Positions 1 to 5,747 of a stretch of 8,426 bases of DNA are shown here, piece after piece. The notes beneath the pieces were generated by a model. It saw only the letters and a program-made list of their open reading frames with translations, made no database searches and was not told the DNA's origin. Location of the stretch: contig CBDUZS010000086.1 of the NCBI GenBank assembly GCA_965371785.1, forward strand, positions 1 to 8,426. Direction: 5' to 3'. Each line of letters begins with the position of its first letter. Positions within the stretch are counted from its first letter, which is position 1. The position numbers and the translations under genes are program-made. The DNA is from CBDUZS01 sp965371785 (GTDB lineage: Bacteria > Fermentibacterota > Fermentibacteria > Fermentibacterales > JCC-6).

Positions 1-585
1 TGCGGAGGGGGCAGCGCATTCGAGGAGACGCTGAAGGGCATCAGACTGCTGCAGGAGCTTGATCTTCCCGTGTACGTGAACGCCGTGATCGATGACTTCA
101 GCCTGGATGGGCTTCCCGATCTGATGGAACTCGTAAGCCGTGAACTCGGCCTGGACAGCCTTTCACTCTCACTCCTCCTGTCTCCCGGGGATGCACCGGA
201 CTCTGCGAAGAGATTCGATACGCTCCGGAGAGCCTACTCGATCGCATCGGAGTACGATCTCAGGCTCGGAGGCCACCACAGACTCCTGCTGGGTCGTCTC
301 ATCCCCGGTCTCGAGTGCGGGGCGGGAATCAGCACCGTCCTGATAGATGCCTCGGGGTGTGTGAACGCCTGCCAGAGATTCGTAGGCAGGCTTGCCCCGG
401 ATTCCCCCTGGACCGGGAGCTTCGACTGGGAAAATTTCACATCCTGCCAGGATTGTGTTGCCGTCTGCCGCTCCGATGCTGACAGGGATGTGGGAGACAT
501 GCTCTACGGCCTCTACCGCAGGGAGTACCCCGATTACCTGTTCGTTGATCGGCTCGACCGTATTCTCTTCGGCGTGATACCGTGA
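1..585 (+). CDS. Radical SAM/SPASM-domain protein, C-terminal part (5' end outside window)
   Basis: The frame is open from base 1 and the N-terminal half with the CxxxCxxC radical SAM cluster lies upstream of the window, so the true start is not visible. The 194 visible residues begin with the later half of the SAM barrel (FEETLKGIRLLQELDLPV followed by a VNAVIDD strand). A SPASM-like Cys region follows: C106, then G119 and C124 in the usual Cx(n)Gx4C spacing with an extra C120, then C149-x2-C152-x3-C156. That is five or six cysteines, fewer than the eight of classical two-cluster SPASM enzymes, so a single auxiliary Fe-S cluster is possible (inference). SPASM enzymes often modify peptides, but members also act on sugars and cofactors; the substrate here is unknown. 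The stop overlaps the next gene's GTG by 4 bases (GTGA), implying translational coupling with the Mur ligase. Confidence 0.85.
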   Translation, partial: CGGGSAFEETLKGIRLLQELDLPVYVNAVIDDFSLDGLPDLMELVSRELGLDSLSLSLLLSPGDAPDSAKRFDTLRRAYSIASEYDLRLGGHHRLLLGRLIPGLECGAGISTVLIDASGCVNACQRFVGRLAPDSPWTGSFDWENFTSCQDCVAVCRSDADRDVGDMLYGLYRREYPDYLFVDRLDRILFGVIP

Positions 586-2024
586 GACTCTACAGGTCTC
601 CGGAGGATATTTCAGGGAAGAGAATCCTGATAATGGGTCTGGGAACCAAGGACGGAGGGGTGGGAGCCGCGCTCTTCTCAGCTCGTGGGGGTGGACATGT
701 CACGGTTACCGATCGGAAACCGGAGTCCTGTCTGAGAGAATCTCTTGCCGAGCTGGAGGGGCTGGGAATCAGGTTCCGTCTCGGGGGTCACAGGGCAGAG
801 GACTTCGAGACTGCCGATCTCGTGGTGAGGAATCCCGGCATCCGAAGGAGCAATGACTACCTGATGGCAGCCTCCCGCTCCGGAGCGGCGGTCGACAGCC
901 CGATCGGGATATTCTGCGAGAGGGTAGTCAGACCGTGGATCGGTATCACGGGAACGAAGGGGAAGAGCTACACAACCCATCTGACTTCTCACATGCTCTG
1001 CGAATCCGGAAAACCGTCTGTCGCTGCTGGGAACAACTGCGTATCGCCACTCCGTACCGTAGACGATCAGGACATTCTCCACGTCCTGGAGCTCTCCTCG
1101 TGGCAGCTGGCGGAGATGGATATCCATGACATGTCGCCCCATATAGGGTGCTGGCTCAACTTCTTCCCGGATCACATGAACTGGTACGGGAACATGGAAG
1201 AGTACAGGCGGGACAAGGAAGCCATCTTTCGGAACCAGGACGGGAGTGATTTCCTGATCGTCCCGCTGGACGACGATTCGCTGGCATCAGTACCGAGTCG
1301 TTCCGGAAAGCTCCTCTTCTCATCTTCCGTCAGTGGCGAGGGGATGAAAGGCTCCTTCGTAGCCGGGGGAAAGATCGTATACAGGACGGGATCATCCACA
1401 TTCAACGTTGCAGACCTCGACGATCTGCCGGCTGGGATAAGGATTCCGCTTCACCTCGACCTCGTCCTGCCATCCGTATGCTGTGCCGTGGCAGCAGGAG
1501 CCGACCCCGGGAGTCTCCGGGACGGTCTGTGCTCGTTCGAGGGCATTCCGCACAGGTTCAATACGGTTCTCGAGCGAGAAAGTTTACGGGTAGTGAACGA
1601 TTCCGCTGCCACCACCCCGGATTCGGTCGTAAGAGCGCTTGAATCGCTTGGTGGAGAAATAGTTGTCCTTATTACAGGTGGCGGTGGACACAAGAACCTG
1701 GATTACAAAGCATTGACCGAGGCAATCCTCGAGAGCGTCGACTTCCTGATCCTCTTCGGGAATGATGCAACCTCAGACATTATTGAGGATGAGCTGCAGG
1801 GGAAGCTCGGAAAAAGACTACTGAAAGTTGGGGAGATGGAAGAAGCGGTGACTGCGGGAATCAACTTTTTCAGGGATGGCGGCTCGGGAACACTGCTCCT
1901 CTCACCCGGCTGCAGCGGAGCCCCCTTCTATACCGATCTCTTCGAGAGGGGAAGGATGTTCGAGGAGGCAGTACGCAGGAGGATTGACGGGAATAGTAAA
2001 CGAGGCGGAGGGGTGCGGAGATGA
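582..2024 (+). CDS. MurD-family Mur ligase (UDP-MurNAc-L-Ala--glutamate ligase-like), possibly a non-canonical paralogue
   Basis: The 480-residue protein has the three Mur-ligase domains. The N-terminal Rossmann-like part (KRILIMGLG, residues 13-21, and RNPGI at 83-87) fits a UDP-sugar binding domain. The ATP-binding P-loop is ITGTKGKS (122-129). MurD landmarks follow: ELSSWQL (170-176), NFFPDHMNWYG with K212 at the position of the carbamylated lysine, VNDSAATTPDS (338-348), and a C-terminal LLSPGCSG and ERG (438-457). Known MurD ligases add D-Glu to UDP-MurNAc-L-Ala in the cytoplasm. The P-loop has K and S where standard MurD has GTNGKT; from memory, GTKGKS occurs in the L-Glu-adding MurD2 group, which I could not check. 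It also lies with a radical SAM gene and a phosphosugar transferase and not among cell-division/wall genes. The GTG start at 582 overlaps the preceding stop and keeps the whole first beta-strand; the next in-frame ATG (633) would lose it. Mur ligase identity is sure, the precise substrate is not. Confidence 0.85.
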   Translation: MRLYRSPEDISGKRILIMGLGTKDGGVGAALFSARGGGHVTVTDRKPESCLRESLAELEGLGIRFRLGGHRAEDFETADLVVRNPGIRRSNDYLMAASRSGAAVDSPIGIFCERVVRPWIGITGTKGKSYTTHLTSHMLCESGKPSVAAGNNCVSPLRTVDDQDILHVLELSSWQLAEMDIHDMSPHIGCWLNFFPDHMNWYGNMEEYRRDKEAIFRNQDGSDFLIVPLDDDSLASVPSRSGKLLFSSSVSGEGMKGSFVAGGKIVYRTGSSTFNVADLDDLPAGIRIPLHLDLVLPSVCCAVAAGADPGSLRDGLCSFEGIPHRFNTVLERESLRVVNDSAATTPDSVVRALESLGGEIVVLITGGGGHKNLDYKALTEAILESVDFLILFGNDATSDIIEDELQGKLGKRLLKVGEMEEAVTAGINFFRDGGSGTLLLSPGCSGAPFYTDLFERGRMFEEAVRRRIDGNSKRGGGVRR

Positions 2025-2086
2025 GCGAGTGGTTCGAGGACGAGCAGAAACATACATTGTACATCGATTCCAGGACTGAGTGCTGA
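2021..2086 (+). CDS. Possible 21-codon ORF (leader/coupling peptide, or displaced N-terminus of the next gene)
   Basis: An ATG overlaps the Mur ligase stop (ATGA) and sits 7 bases after a near-perfect Shine-Dalgarno GGAGGGG (2007-2013), the best ribosome site in this part of the cluster. It opens only 21 codons, an acidic peptide starting MSEWFEDE and ending in RTEC, before TGA at 2084-2086. The sugar transferase begins one base later in another frame with a TTG lacking a good site of its own. Either ribosomes finish here and restart at 2088, or one base is extra or missing and the peptide is the true N-terminus of the transferase. I recognise no family for the peptide. Confidence 0.35.
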   Translation: MSEWFEDEQKHTLYIDSRTEC

Positions 2087-2087
2087 C

Positions 2088-2681
2088 TTGCCCAGGATCA
2101 TGCAGATCGTTCTGTCATCGATTGCGCTGCTCCTCTCCCTGCCTCTTTTCCTCCTATCCCTGCTTATTTCAGCCGTATTCATAGGTTTTCCCCCATTCTA
2201 CAGGTCATCGAGGAGGGGGCTTGGTGGAACGGAGTACACACACTGGAAGATCCGGTCGATGAAGCGGGGGAGGGAAACGGGCCGTGTGTTCTTCGAAGCG
2301 CACAGGCTCAACTCCTGGGGCAGGCTCCTGCGAAGGCTGCACCTCGACGAGATTCCAGAACTGTGCCACATAATTTCCGGCAGGATGAACATCGTCGGTC
2401 CGCGTCCGCTGCCCTCATCGCTGCTCGAAGGGCTTGATACCTCGCTTCGCGATACCGTGAGACCAGGATGGACAGGACCCGCACAGGTAAGGCTGCTGCG
2501 CAGGGGCAGGCTGGACAAGAGGCTTCAGATAAGGCTGGACAACCATTACGTAAGGCACCGCTCGATCCGCTACGACATCAGGATAATGTTCGGTACGATC
2601 ACTGCAGTATTCTCGGGCAGCAGGCGGGATATGGACCCCCGTTCCACGGTGGACAGGATCGAATTCGGGAGAAGGCACTAA
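2088..2681 (+). CDS. Monotopic phosphoglycosyl transferase (bacterial sugar transferase family, PglC/WcaJ-like catalytic domain)
   Basis: The 197-residue protein matches the small single-domain class of bacterial sugar transferases (PF02397), which transfer a phosphosugar from a UDP-sugar to undecaprenyl phosphate at the inner face of the membrane and start envelope glycan assembly. Residues 6-34 are a hydrophobic segment that would form the reentrant membrane helix. The catalytic Asp-Glu pair is D87-E88 in HLDEIPEL, followed by SGRMNIVGPRP (97-107), PGWTG (126-130) and the C-terminal YVRHRSIRYDIRIMFGTI, all typical. R3 fits the usual KR just before the membrane segment, so translation should start near the TTG at 2088; ATG 2100 is the alternative but has AGGA only 2 bases upstream. 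The sugar specificity cannot be read from sequence. It has no multi-helix N-terminal extension of the WbaP/WcaJ type. The family call is secure; the start is uncertain because of the preceding small ORF. Confidence 0.88.
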   Translation: MPRIMQIVLSSIALLLSLPLFLLSLLISAVFIGFPPFYRSSRRGLGGTEYTHWKIRSMKRGRETGRVFFEAHRLNSWGRLLRRLHLDEIPELCHIISGRMNIVGPRPLPSSLLEGLDTSLRDTVRPGWTGPAQVRLLRRGRLDKRLQIRLDNHYVRHRSIRYDIRIMFGTITAVFSGSRRDMDPRSTVDRIEFGRRH

Positions 2682-2683
2682 TC

Positions 2684-3508
2684 GTGGCGCAGTTCGAGTT
2701 CGTCATGAAGGCCGTGGATGGTGTGGAACTCTTCGGACGGGGGCGGGATCCTGGCTCTGGTGCAGGATCGGTAATCTGCATGGTACACGGCCTGGGTGAG
2801 CATTCGGGAAGGTACGAGGAGGTATCATCAATTCTCGAGAACGCCGGTTACGCGGTCGTAGCTTTCGATATGAGGGGTCATGGTAAGTCTTCCGGCAGGC
2901 GGGGTGACGCCCCGTCATGTGATATCCTGCTATCGGACATTGACATGCTGCTCGAACGAGCTGCCCGACAATTTCCCGGCAGCAGGAAATTCCTCTACGG
3001 TCACAGCTTCGGTGGAAGCCTTGCGATCGGCTACGTGCTTGATCGCGGTGCAGCACTCTCCGGAATCGTGTCAACATCACCCCTGCTGCGTCCTGCAATG
3101 CCCCCTCCCTCGTGGAAGACCGCCGCAGCCAGAATCCTCTCCGTTGTAATGCCTTGCTTTCCCATGTCCACCGGTCTGGACAGCAGGGGGCTCTCACGAA
3201 GGAAAGACGTCGTCGAAGCTTACACAAGGGATCCGCTCGTGCACTACCGGATTACACCCAGGCTGGGAATCGCAATCCTTGAACTCGGAATCCGTAACCT
3301 GGAAAGGGCATCCGGGCTGTCACTCCCGATGCTGCTGATGCATGGTGGAAGCGACGGCATCACATCCACTGAGGCTTCGGAGGAGTTCGCATCGAAAGCT
3401 GGAGGGATGTGCCAGCTGAAGGTGTGGGAGGGGCTTTATCACGAGATTCACAACGAGCCCGAACGGGAAGAGGTCTTCGCCTGCCTTCTCGAGTGGCTCG
3501 GAAAGTGA
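2684..3508 (+). CDS. Alpha/beta hydrolase, monoacylglycerol lipase / lysophospholipase-like
   Basis: From the GTG at 2684 the protein is 274 residues, the usual length of bacterial monoglyceride lipases. It has the family signature HGLGEHSGRY (35-44), FDMRGHGKSSG (61-71), the nucleophile elbow GHSFG with Ser108, the acid D224 in HGGSDGITS and the catalytic histidine H253 in LYHEIHNE. These enzymes hydrolyse monoacylglycerols or lysophospholipids. No signal peptide is seen, so a cytoplasmic or membrane-peripheral site is likely. The longer frame back to 2468 overlaps the sugar transferase and has no family-like sequence, so I reject it. GTG 2684 lies 2 bases after the transferase stop and 8 bases after GGGAGAAGG (2667-2675). 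ATG 2705 is a less likely start. The role in the cluster is unknown; release or remodelling of a lipid is only a guess. Confidence 0.88.
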   Translation: MAQFEFVMKAVDGVELFGRGRDPGSGAGSVICMVHGLGEHSGRYEEVSSILENAGYAVVAFDMRGHGKSSGRRGDAPSCDILLSDIDMLLERAARQFPGSRKFLYGHSFGGSLAIGYVLDRGAALSGIVSTSPLLRPAMPPPSWKTAAARILSVVMPCFPMSTGLDSRGLSRRKDVVEAYTRDPLVHYRITPRLGIAILELGIRNLERASGLSLPMLLMHGGSDGITSTEASEEFASKAGGMCQLKVWEGLYHEIHNEPEREEVFACLLEWLGK

Positions 3509-3521
3509 TCGGAGGGTATCG

Positions 3522-4118
3522 GTGTTTCATGATATTCCAGGACCAGTCCTCGACAGGATCAGGGAACTCGAAGAAATGGATTCCCGTGACAGAGCGGATG
3601 GATCCCTGCAGAGGGTCCGGCTGCGCCAGGTTCCTCCCGAGACGGGAAGGCTCCTGGCGATGCTGGCTTCAATGGCTCCCCCCGGAGACTGTGTGGAGAT
3701 CGGGACCAGTGCCGGATACTCGACCCTCTGGCTGACCCTGGCGGGGCGGTACCGGGCAGGCAGGATAAAGACATTCGAGATCCTCGAGGAGAAGGCGGAG
3801 TTGGCGCGGCAGACTTTCGAGAGGGCACGCGTAGCCGATCTGGTCGATTTCGTTCACGGCAACGCGTTCGATTACATCCCTGACCTTGATGAAATTGCCT
3901 TCTGCTTCCTCGATGCGGAGAAGTCGGACTACCAGGACTACTACGATGTAATCGTGCCCAGACTGGTTCCGGGCGGTATTCTTGCGGCGGACAACGTGCT
4001 CAGTCATCGGGATGTCCTGTCTCCGTTCACCGAGCGAGCACTGGCTGACGAAAGGATTGATGCGCTGGTGATACCTATCGGTTCAGGTGTACTGGTCTGC
4101 AGGAGGGAGAAGACATGA
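3522..4118 (+). CDS. Class I SAM-dependent O-methyltransferase (CCoAOMT/YrrM-like, PF01596-type)
   Basis: The protein is 198 residues, normal for small bacterial O-methyltransferases of the catechol/caffeoyl-CoA group. Motif I, the SAM-binding loop, is VEIGTSAGYSTLWL (58-71); the acidic residue at the end of strand 2 is E86 in FEILEEK; D131 in CFLDAEK and D157-N158 in LAADNVL are the metal-binding positions of this family. It should transfer a methyl group from SAM to a hydroxyl with a divalent metal; the acceptor is unknown. The GTG start at 3522 is 5 bases after GGAGGG (3511-3516) and 13 bases after the hydrolase stop, so it is in the same transcript. The stop overlaps the next gene's ATG (ATGA). 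The YrrM-like tRNA-modifying branch is an alternative to a metabolic role. Confidence 0.87.
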   Translation: MFHDIPGPVLDRIRELEEMDSRDRADGSLQRVRLRQVPPETGRLLAMLASMAPPGDCVEIGTSAGYSTLWLTLAGRYRAGRIKTFEILEEKAELARQTFERARVADLVDFVHGNAFDYIPDLDEIAFCFLDAEKSDYQDYYDVIVPRLVPGGILAADNVLSHRDVLSPFTERALADERIDALVIPIGSGVLVCRREKT

Positions 4119-4351
4119 TTCGGAAAATGCTTCGCCTGCTGACGTCCAGGAAGACGTTCGCGAAGATTGAGACCGAGTCGAGGAGCTGGTTCTGGAGATG
4201 TGAATTGTGCGGGCACGAGTTCAGCGTATGGGATATGGGAGGAATCAGATACAAGGCTTCAGGCAATCCGAAGAGGCTTGTCAGATGCCCGTCCTGTAAT
4301 ACTACCGCAATGTTGCGGCTCCAGAGAAGAATGGGACTGGCAGCCAGGTGA
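4115..4351 (+). CDS. Small zinc-ribbon protein, function unknown
   Basis: This 78-residue basic protein has two CxxC knuckles, C29-ELC32 and C58-PSC61, separated by 25 residues, so it very likely binds one zinc. The N-terminus (MIRKMLRLLTSRKTF) is a short basic amphipathic stretch, not a signal peptide. It starts with ATG overlapping the methyltransferase stop, 7 bases after GGAGGG (4102-4107), and is the last gene of the co-directional cluster. I do not recognise a named family. Zinc ribbons of this size may bind nucleic acid or act as protein adaptors, and nothing here chooses between these. Good ribosome site, overlap and paired CxxC make it a real gene. Confidence 0.72.
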   Translation: MIRKMLRLLTSRKTFAKIETESRSWFWRCELCGHEFSVWDMGGIRYKASGNPKRLVRCPSCNTTAMLRLQRRMGLAAR

Positions 4352-4409
4352 CGTAGCCCCGGTCCACGCTCCCTATTGCACGGGTCGAATCAGTAATGTA
4401 TCAATTCAG

Positions 4410-4439
4410 TAGACAATTGGTTCAGGAAACCTGTATGCT
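4410..4439 (+). promoter_or_regulatory. Candidate sigma70-type promoter for the FG-GAP gene
   Basis: TAGACA (4410-4415) and TATGCT (4434-4439) are separated by 18 bases, matching 5 of 6 and 4 of 6 of the E. coli-type consensus. A short inverted repeat, CAGG-AAA-CCTG, lies in the spacer. Transcription would start near 4446, giving a leader of about 70 bases. The host's sigma consensus is unknown, so this is tentative. Confidence 0.3.
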
Positions 4440-4504
4440 GCTCGCGGCAACGGTTGTGCGGGTTCAGGGGGAATCCGTAAACTGCTCGAACAGCCAGGTC
4501 CGGA

Positions 4505-4510
4505 AAGGGG
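4505..4510 (+). promoter_or_regulatory. Ribosome binding site of the FG-GAP gene
   Basis: AAGGGG lies 6 bases before ATG 4517. Together with the signal peptide that follows at once, it fixes the start of this gene. Confidence 0.6.
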
Positions 4511-4516
4511 AAGCAG

Positions 4517-5731
4517 ATGAAATTTTCGGCTGCGTTACTCCTCCTTTTCTCGACAGCAGTCCTTGCCGACCTGCCCACGTTTGCAAACCCGTTCTTCATA
4601 CAGGCCAATGGGGTGGATCTCGTCGTTACATCGAGTATACCCGACCCGAGCGTATTGGACTGGGACGGCGATGGCGTGAAAGATCTGGTGATAGGGCACT
4701 TCGCCGGAGGGAATGTCCGGTTCTATCCCAATTCAGGGACGAACGCTACCCCGGTATTCACAACTTACACCTTGCTGCAGGCTGGCGGTTCAACAATCTC
4801 CGTAGCCTACGGTTGATGCACGGGAGCGACGAATCCACAGGTTGTGGATTACAACAACGACGGCTATCACGACCTTCTCATCGGTGACAGGAACGGCGCC
4901 ACCTGGCTCTACAACGGCAGCGCCAGCGGCCTGCAGGCGGGTATACACCTTTACGCCGGTGGTTCACCCATAAACACCGGGTACAACTCTTCACCTTACC
5001 TTGTCGACTGGGATGAAGACGGTTACCTCGATCTCCTGATAGGGGGTTACCCCGTAGGAGGCGGCACCACCAGCGGGTTCCTGCACCTCTACATGAACGA
5101 CGACTCGAATCCGGATGAGCTCAATTTCACAACGTTCACGAACCTCCCGTTCTGGAACAAGTACAGGACTACGCACAGGATGTACGACCTCGACCGCGAC
5201 GGGGACAAGGACCTCATCCTCGGCAACGAGGACGGCAAGATCTACTTCGCGCCCAACCTGGGCACGAATTCAGCTCCCGTTTTCAGCACATATTTCCCTC
5301 TCGAATCAGAGGGGGTCGTGATCGACGTAGGAGCAAGGGCTCGGGAGGAGATAAACGACTGGAACGAGGACGGCGTACCCGACCTGATCGTCTGCAACAC
5401 CACCAACGACAAGGTCCAGGTCTTCATCGGCTACGACACAGGTATAGAGGAGGGGGAATCGGGTCTGGAAGGGCTCGAACCGCTCTTCCTCACCGCAGGC
5501 AGTCCGACAACCGGCCTCTTCACGATGAACCTGCAGCTGCAGTCCGCAGGTTCCGTCGGGATATCGGTTTTCGATTGTCATGGAAGGGTCGTCGAAGACT
5601 TCACATGGTCGCTTCCCGCTGGGAGCAGCACGATGAACTGTGATATCGGGACGAATCCACCGGGAGTCTACTTCGTGACCGCAGACTTCGCTGGCGTTGT
5701 TCTCGCAGACAGGATAGTGCTGATCAGGTAG
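4517..5731 (+). CDS. Secreted FG-GAP/VCBS-repeat protein with C-terminal sorting domain, interrupted by an in-frame TGA (codon 100)
   Basis: Read through its TGA (4814-4816) this frame gives 404 residues. Residues 1-17 are a signal peptide (MKFSAALLLL core, cut after VLA). Five FG-GAP-type repeats follow with DxDxDG calcium loops starting at about D48, D111, D164, D224 and D281 (for example DWDGDGVKDLVIG), the pattern of a beta-propeller. The C-terminal 80 residues, ending GVYFVTADF...RIVLIR, resemble FlgD-Ig/type IX secretion sorting domains. The TGA lies between repeat 1 and repeat 2 (YG-stop-CTGAT), and the same frame continues straight into repeat 2, so coding constraint spans it. Either TGA is decoded, possibly as selenocysteine (see 4814-4850), or the gene is broken by a point mutation or error. 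Without decoding, only 99 residues are made, with no sorting domain. The function is probably extracellular or cell-surface binding; no enzymatic motif is seen. Confidence 0.75.
4814..4850 (+). promoter_or_regulatory. Candidate bacterial SECIS element (in-frame TGA plus downstream hairpin)
   Basis: TGA at 4814-4816 is followed 15 bases later by the perfect inverted repeat AATCCACA (4832-4839) - GGT loop - TGTGGATT (4843-4850). Twenty-three bases lie between TGA and the loop. Bacterial SECIS elements are known to sit directly downstream of the Sec codon, with the apical loop roughly 16-37 bases away and a G among the first two loop bases; in E. coli fdhF the loop is GGUC at 18 bases. The bulged U of fdhF is not seen here. 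The hairpin also lies in a constrained coding motif (PQVVDYNND), so it could be coincidence. Confidence 0.35.
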
Positions 5732-5747
5732 ACTCCGCTTACCTGAT
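5723..5747. terminator. Inverted repeat between convergent genes, possible weak bidirectional terminator
   Basis: ATCAGGTA (5723-5730) and TACCTGAT (5740-5747) form a perfect 8-bp stem with a 9-base loop. It covers the last codons and stops of both convergent genes and the 7 bases between them. No T-run follows on either strand, so it is not a classical intrinsic terminator. The symmetry arises because both proteins end in Ile-Arg followed by a TA-type stop (ATC AGG TAG and ATC AGG TAA). Confidence 0.4.

Larger units (their letters stand above)
4352..4516 (+). other. Intergenic leader between the cluster and the FG-GAP gene
   Basis: I see no convincing gene here; a 163-codon frame starting at 4396 runs antagonistically through the FG-GAP gene and has no family-like sequence. 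No strong hairpin with a T-run follows the zinc-ribbon gene, so read-through from the cluster is possible. The region carries a candidate promoter at 4410-4439 and the ribosome site of the FG-GAP gene. Confidence 0.5.

Noticed and set aside
2468..2683. N-terminal extension of the alpha/beta hydrolase back to ATG 2468
   Set aside because: It overlaps the sugar transferase for over 200 bases, reads as low-complexity out-of-frame sequence, and a well-placed GTG with ribosome site exists at 2684.
4814..4816. Genome-wide reassignment of TGA (to Trp or Gly) as explanation of the in-frame TGA
   Set aside because: TGA ends the radical SAM, Mur ligase, hydrolase, methyltransferase and zinc-ribbon genes, several with ATGA/GTGA overlaps to a following start, so it is a working stop.
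4396..4887. 163-codon + strand frame covering the leader and the first part of the FG-GAP gene
   Set aside because: No recognisable motifs; Arg/Cys-rich shadow frame, whereas the overlapping frame has a signal peptide and FG-GAP repeats.
4844..5731. Second half of the FG-GAP gene as an independent gene starting at GTG 4844
   Set aside because: It starts inside the calcium loop of repeat 2, has no ribosome site or signal peptide, and is in the same frame as the preceding half, so it is the continuation of one gene.
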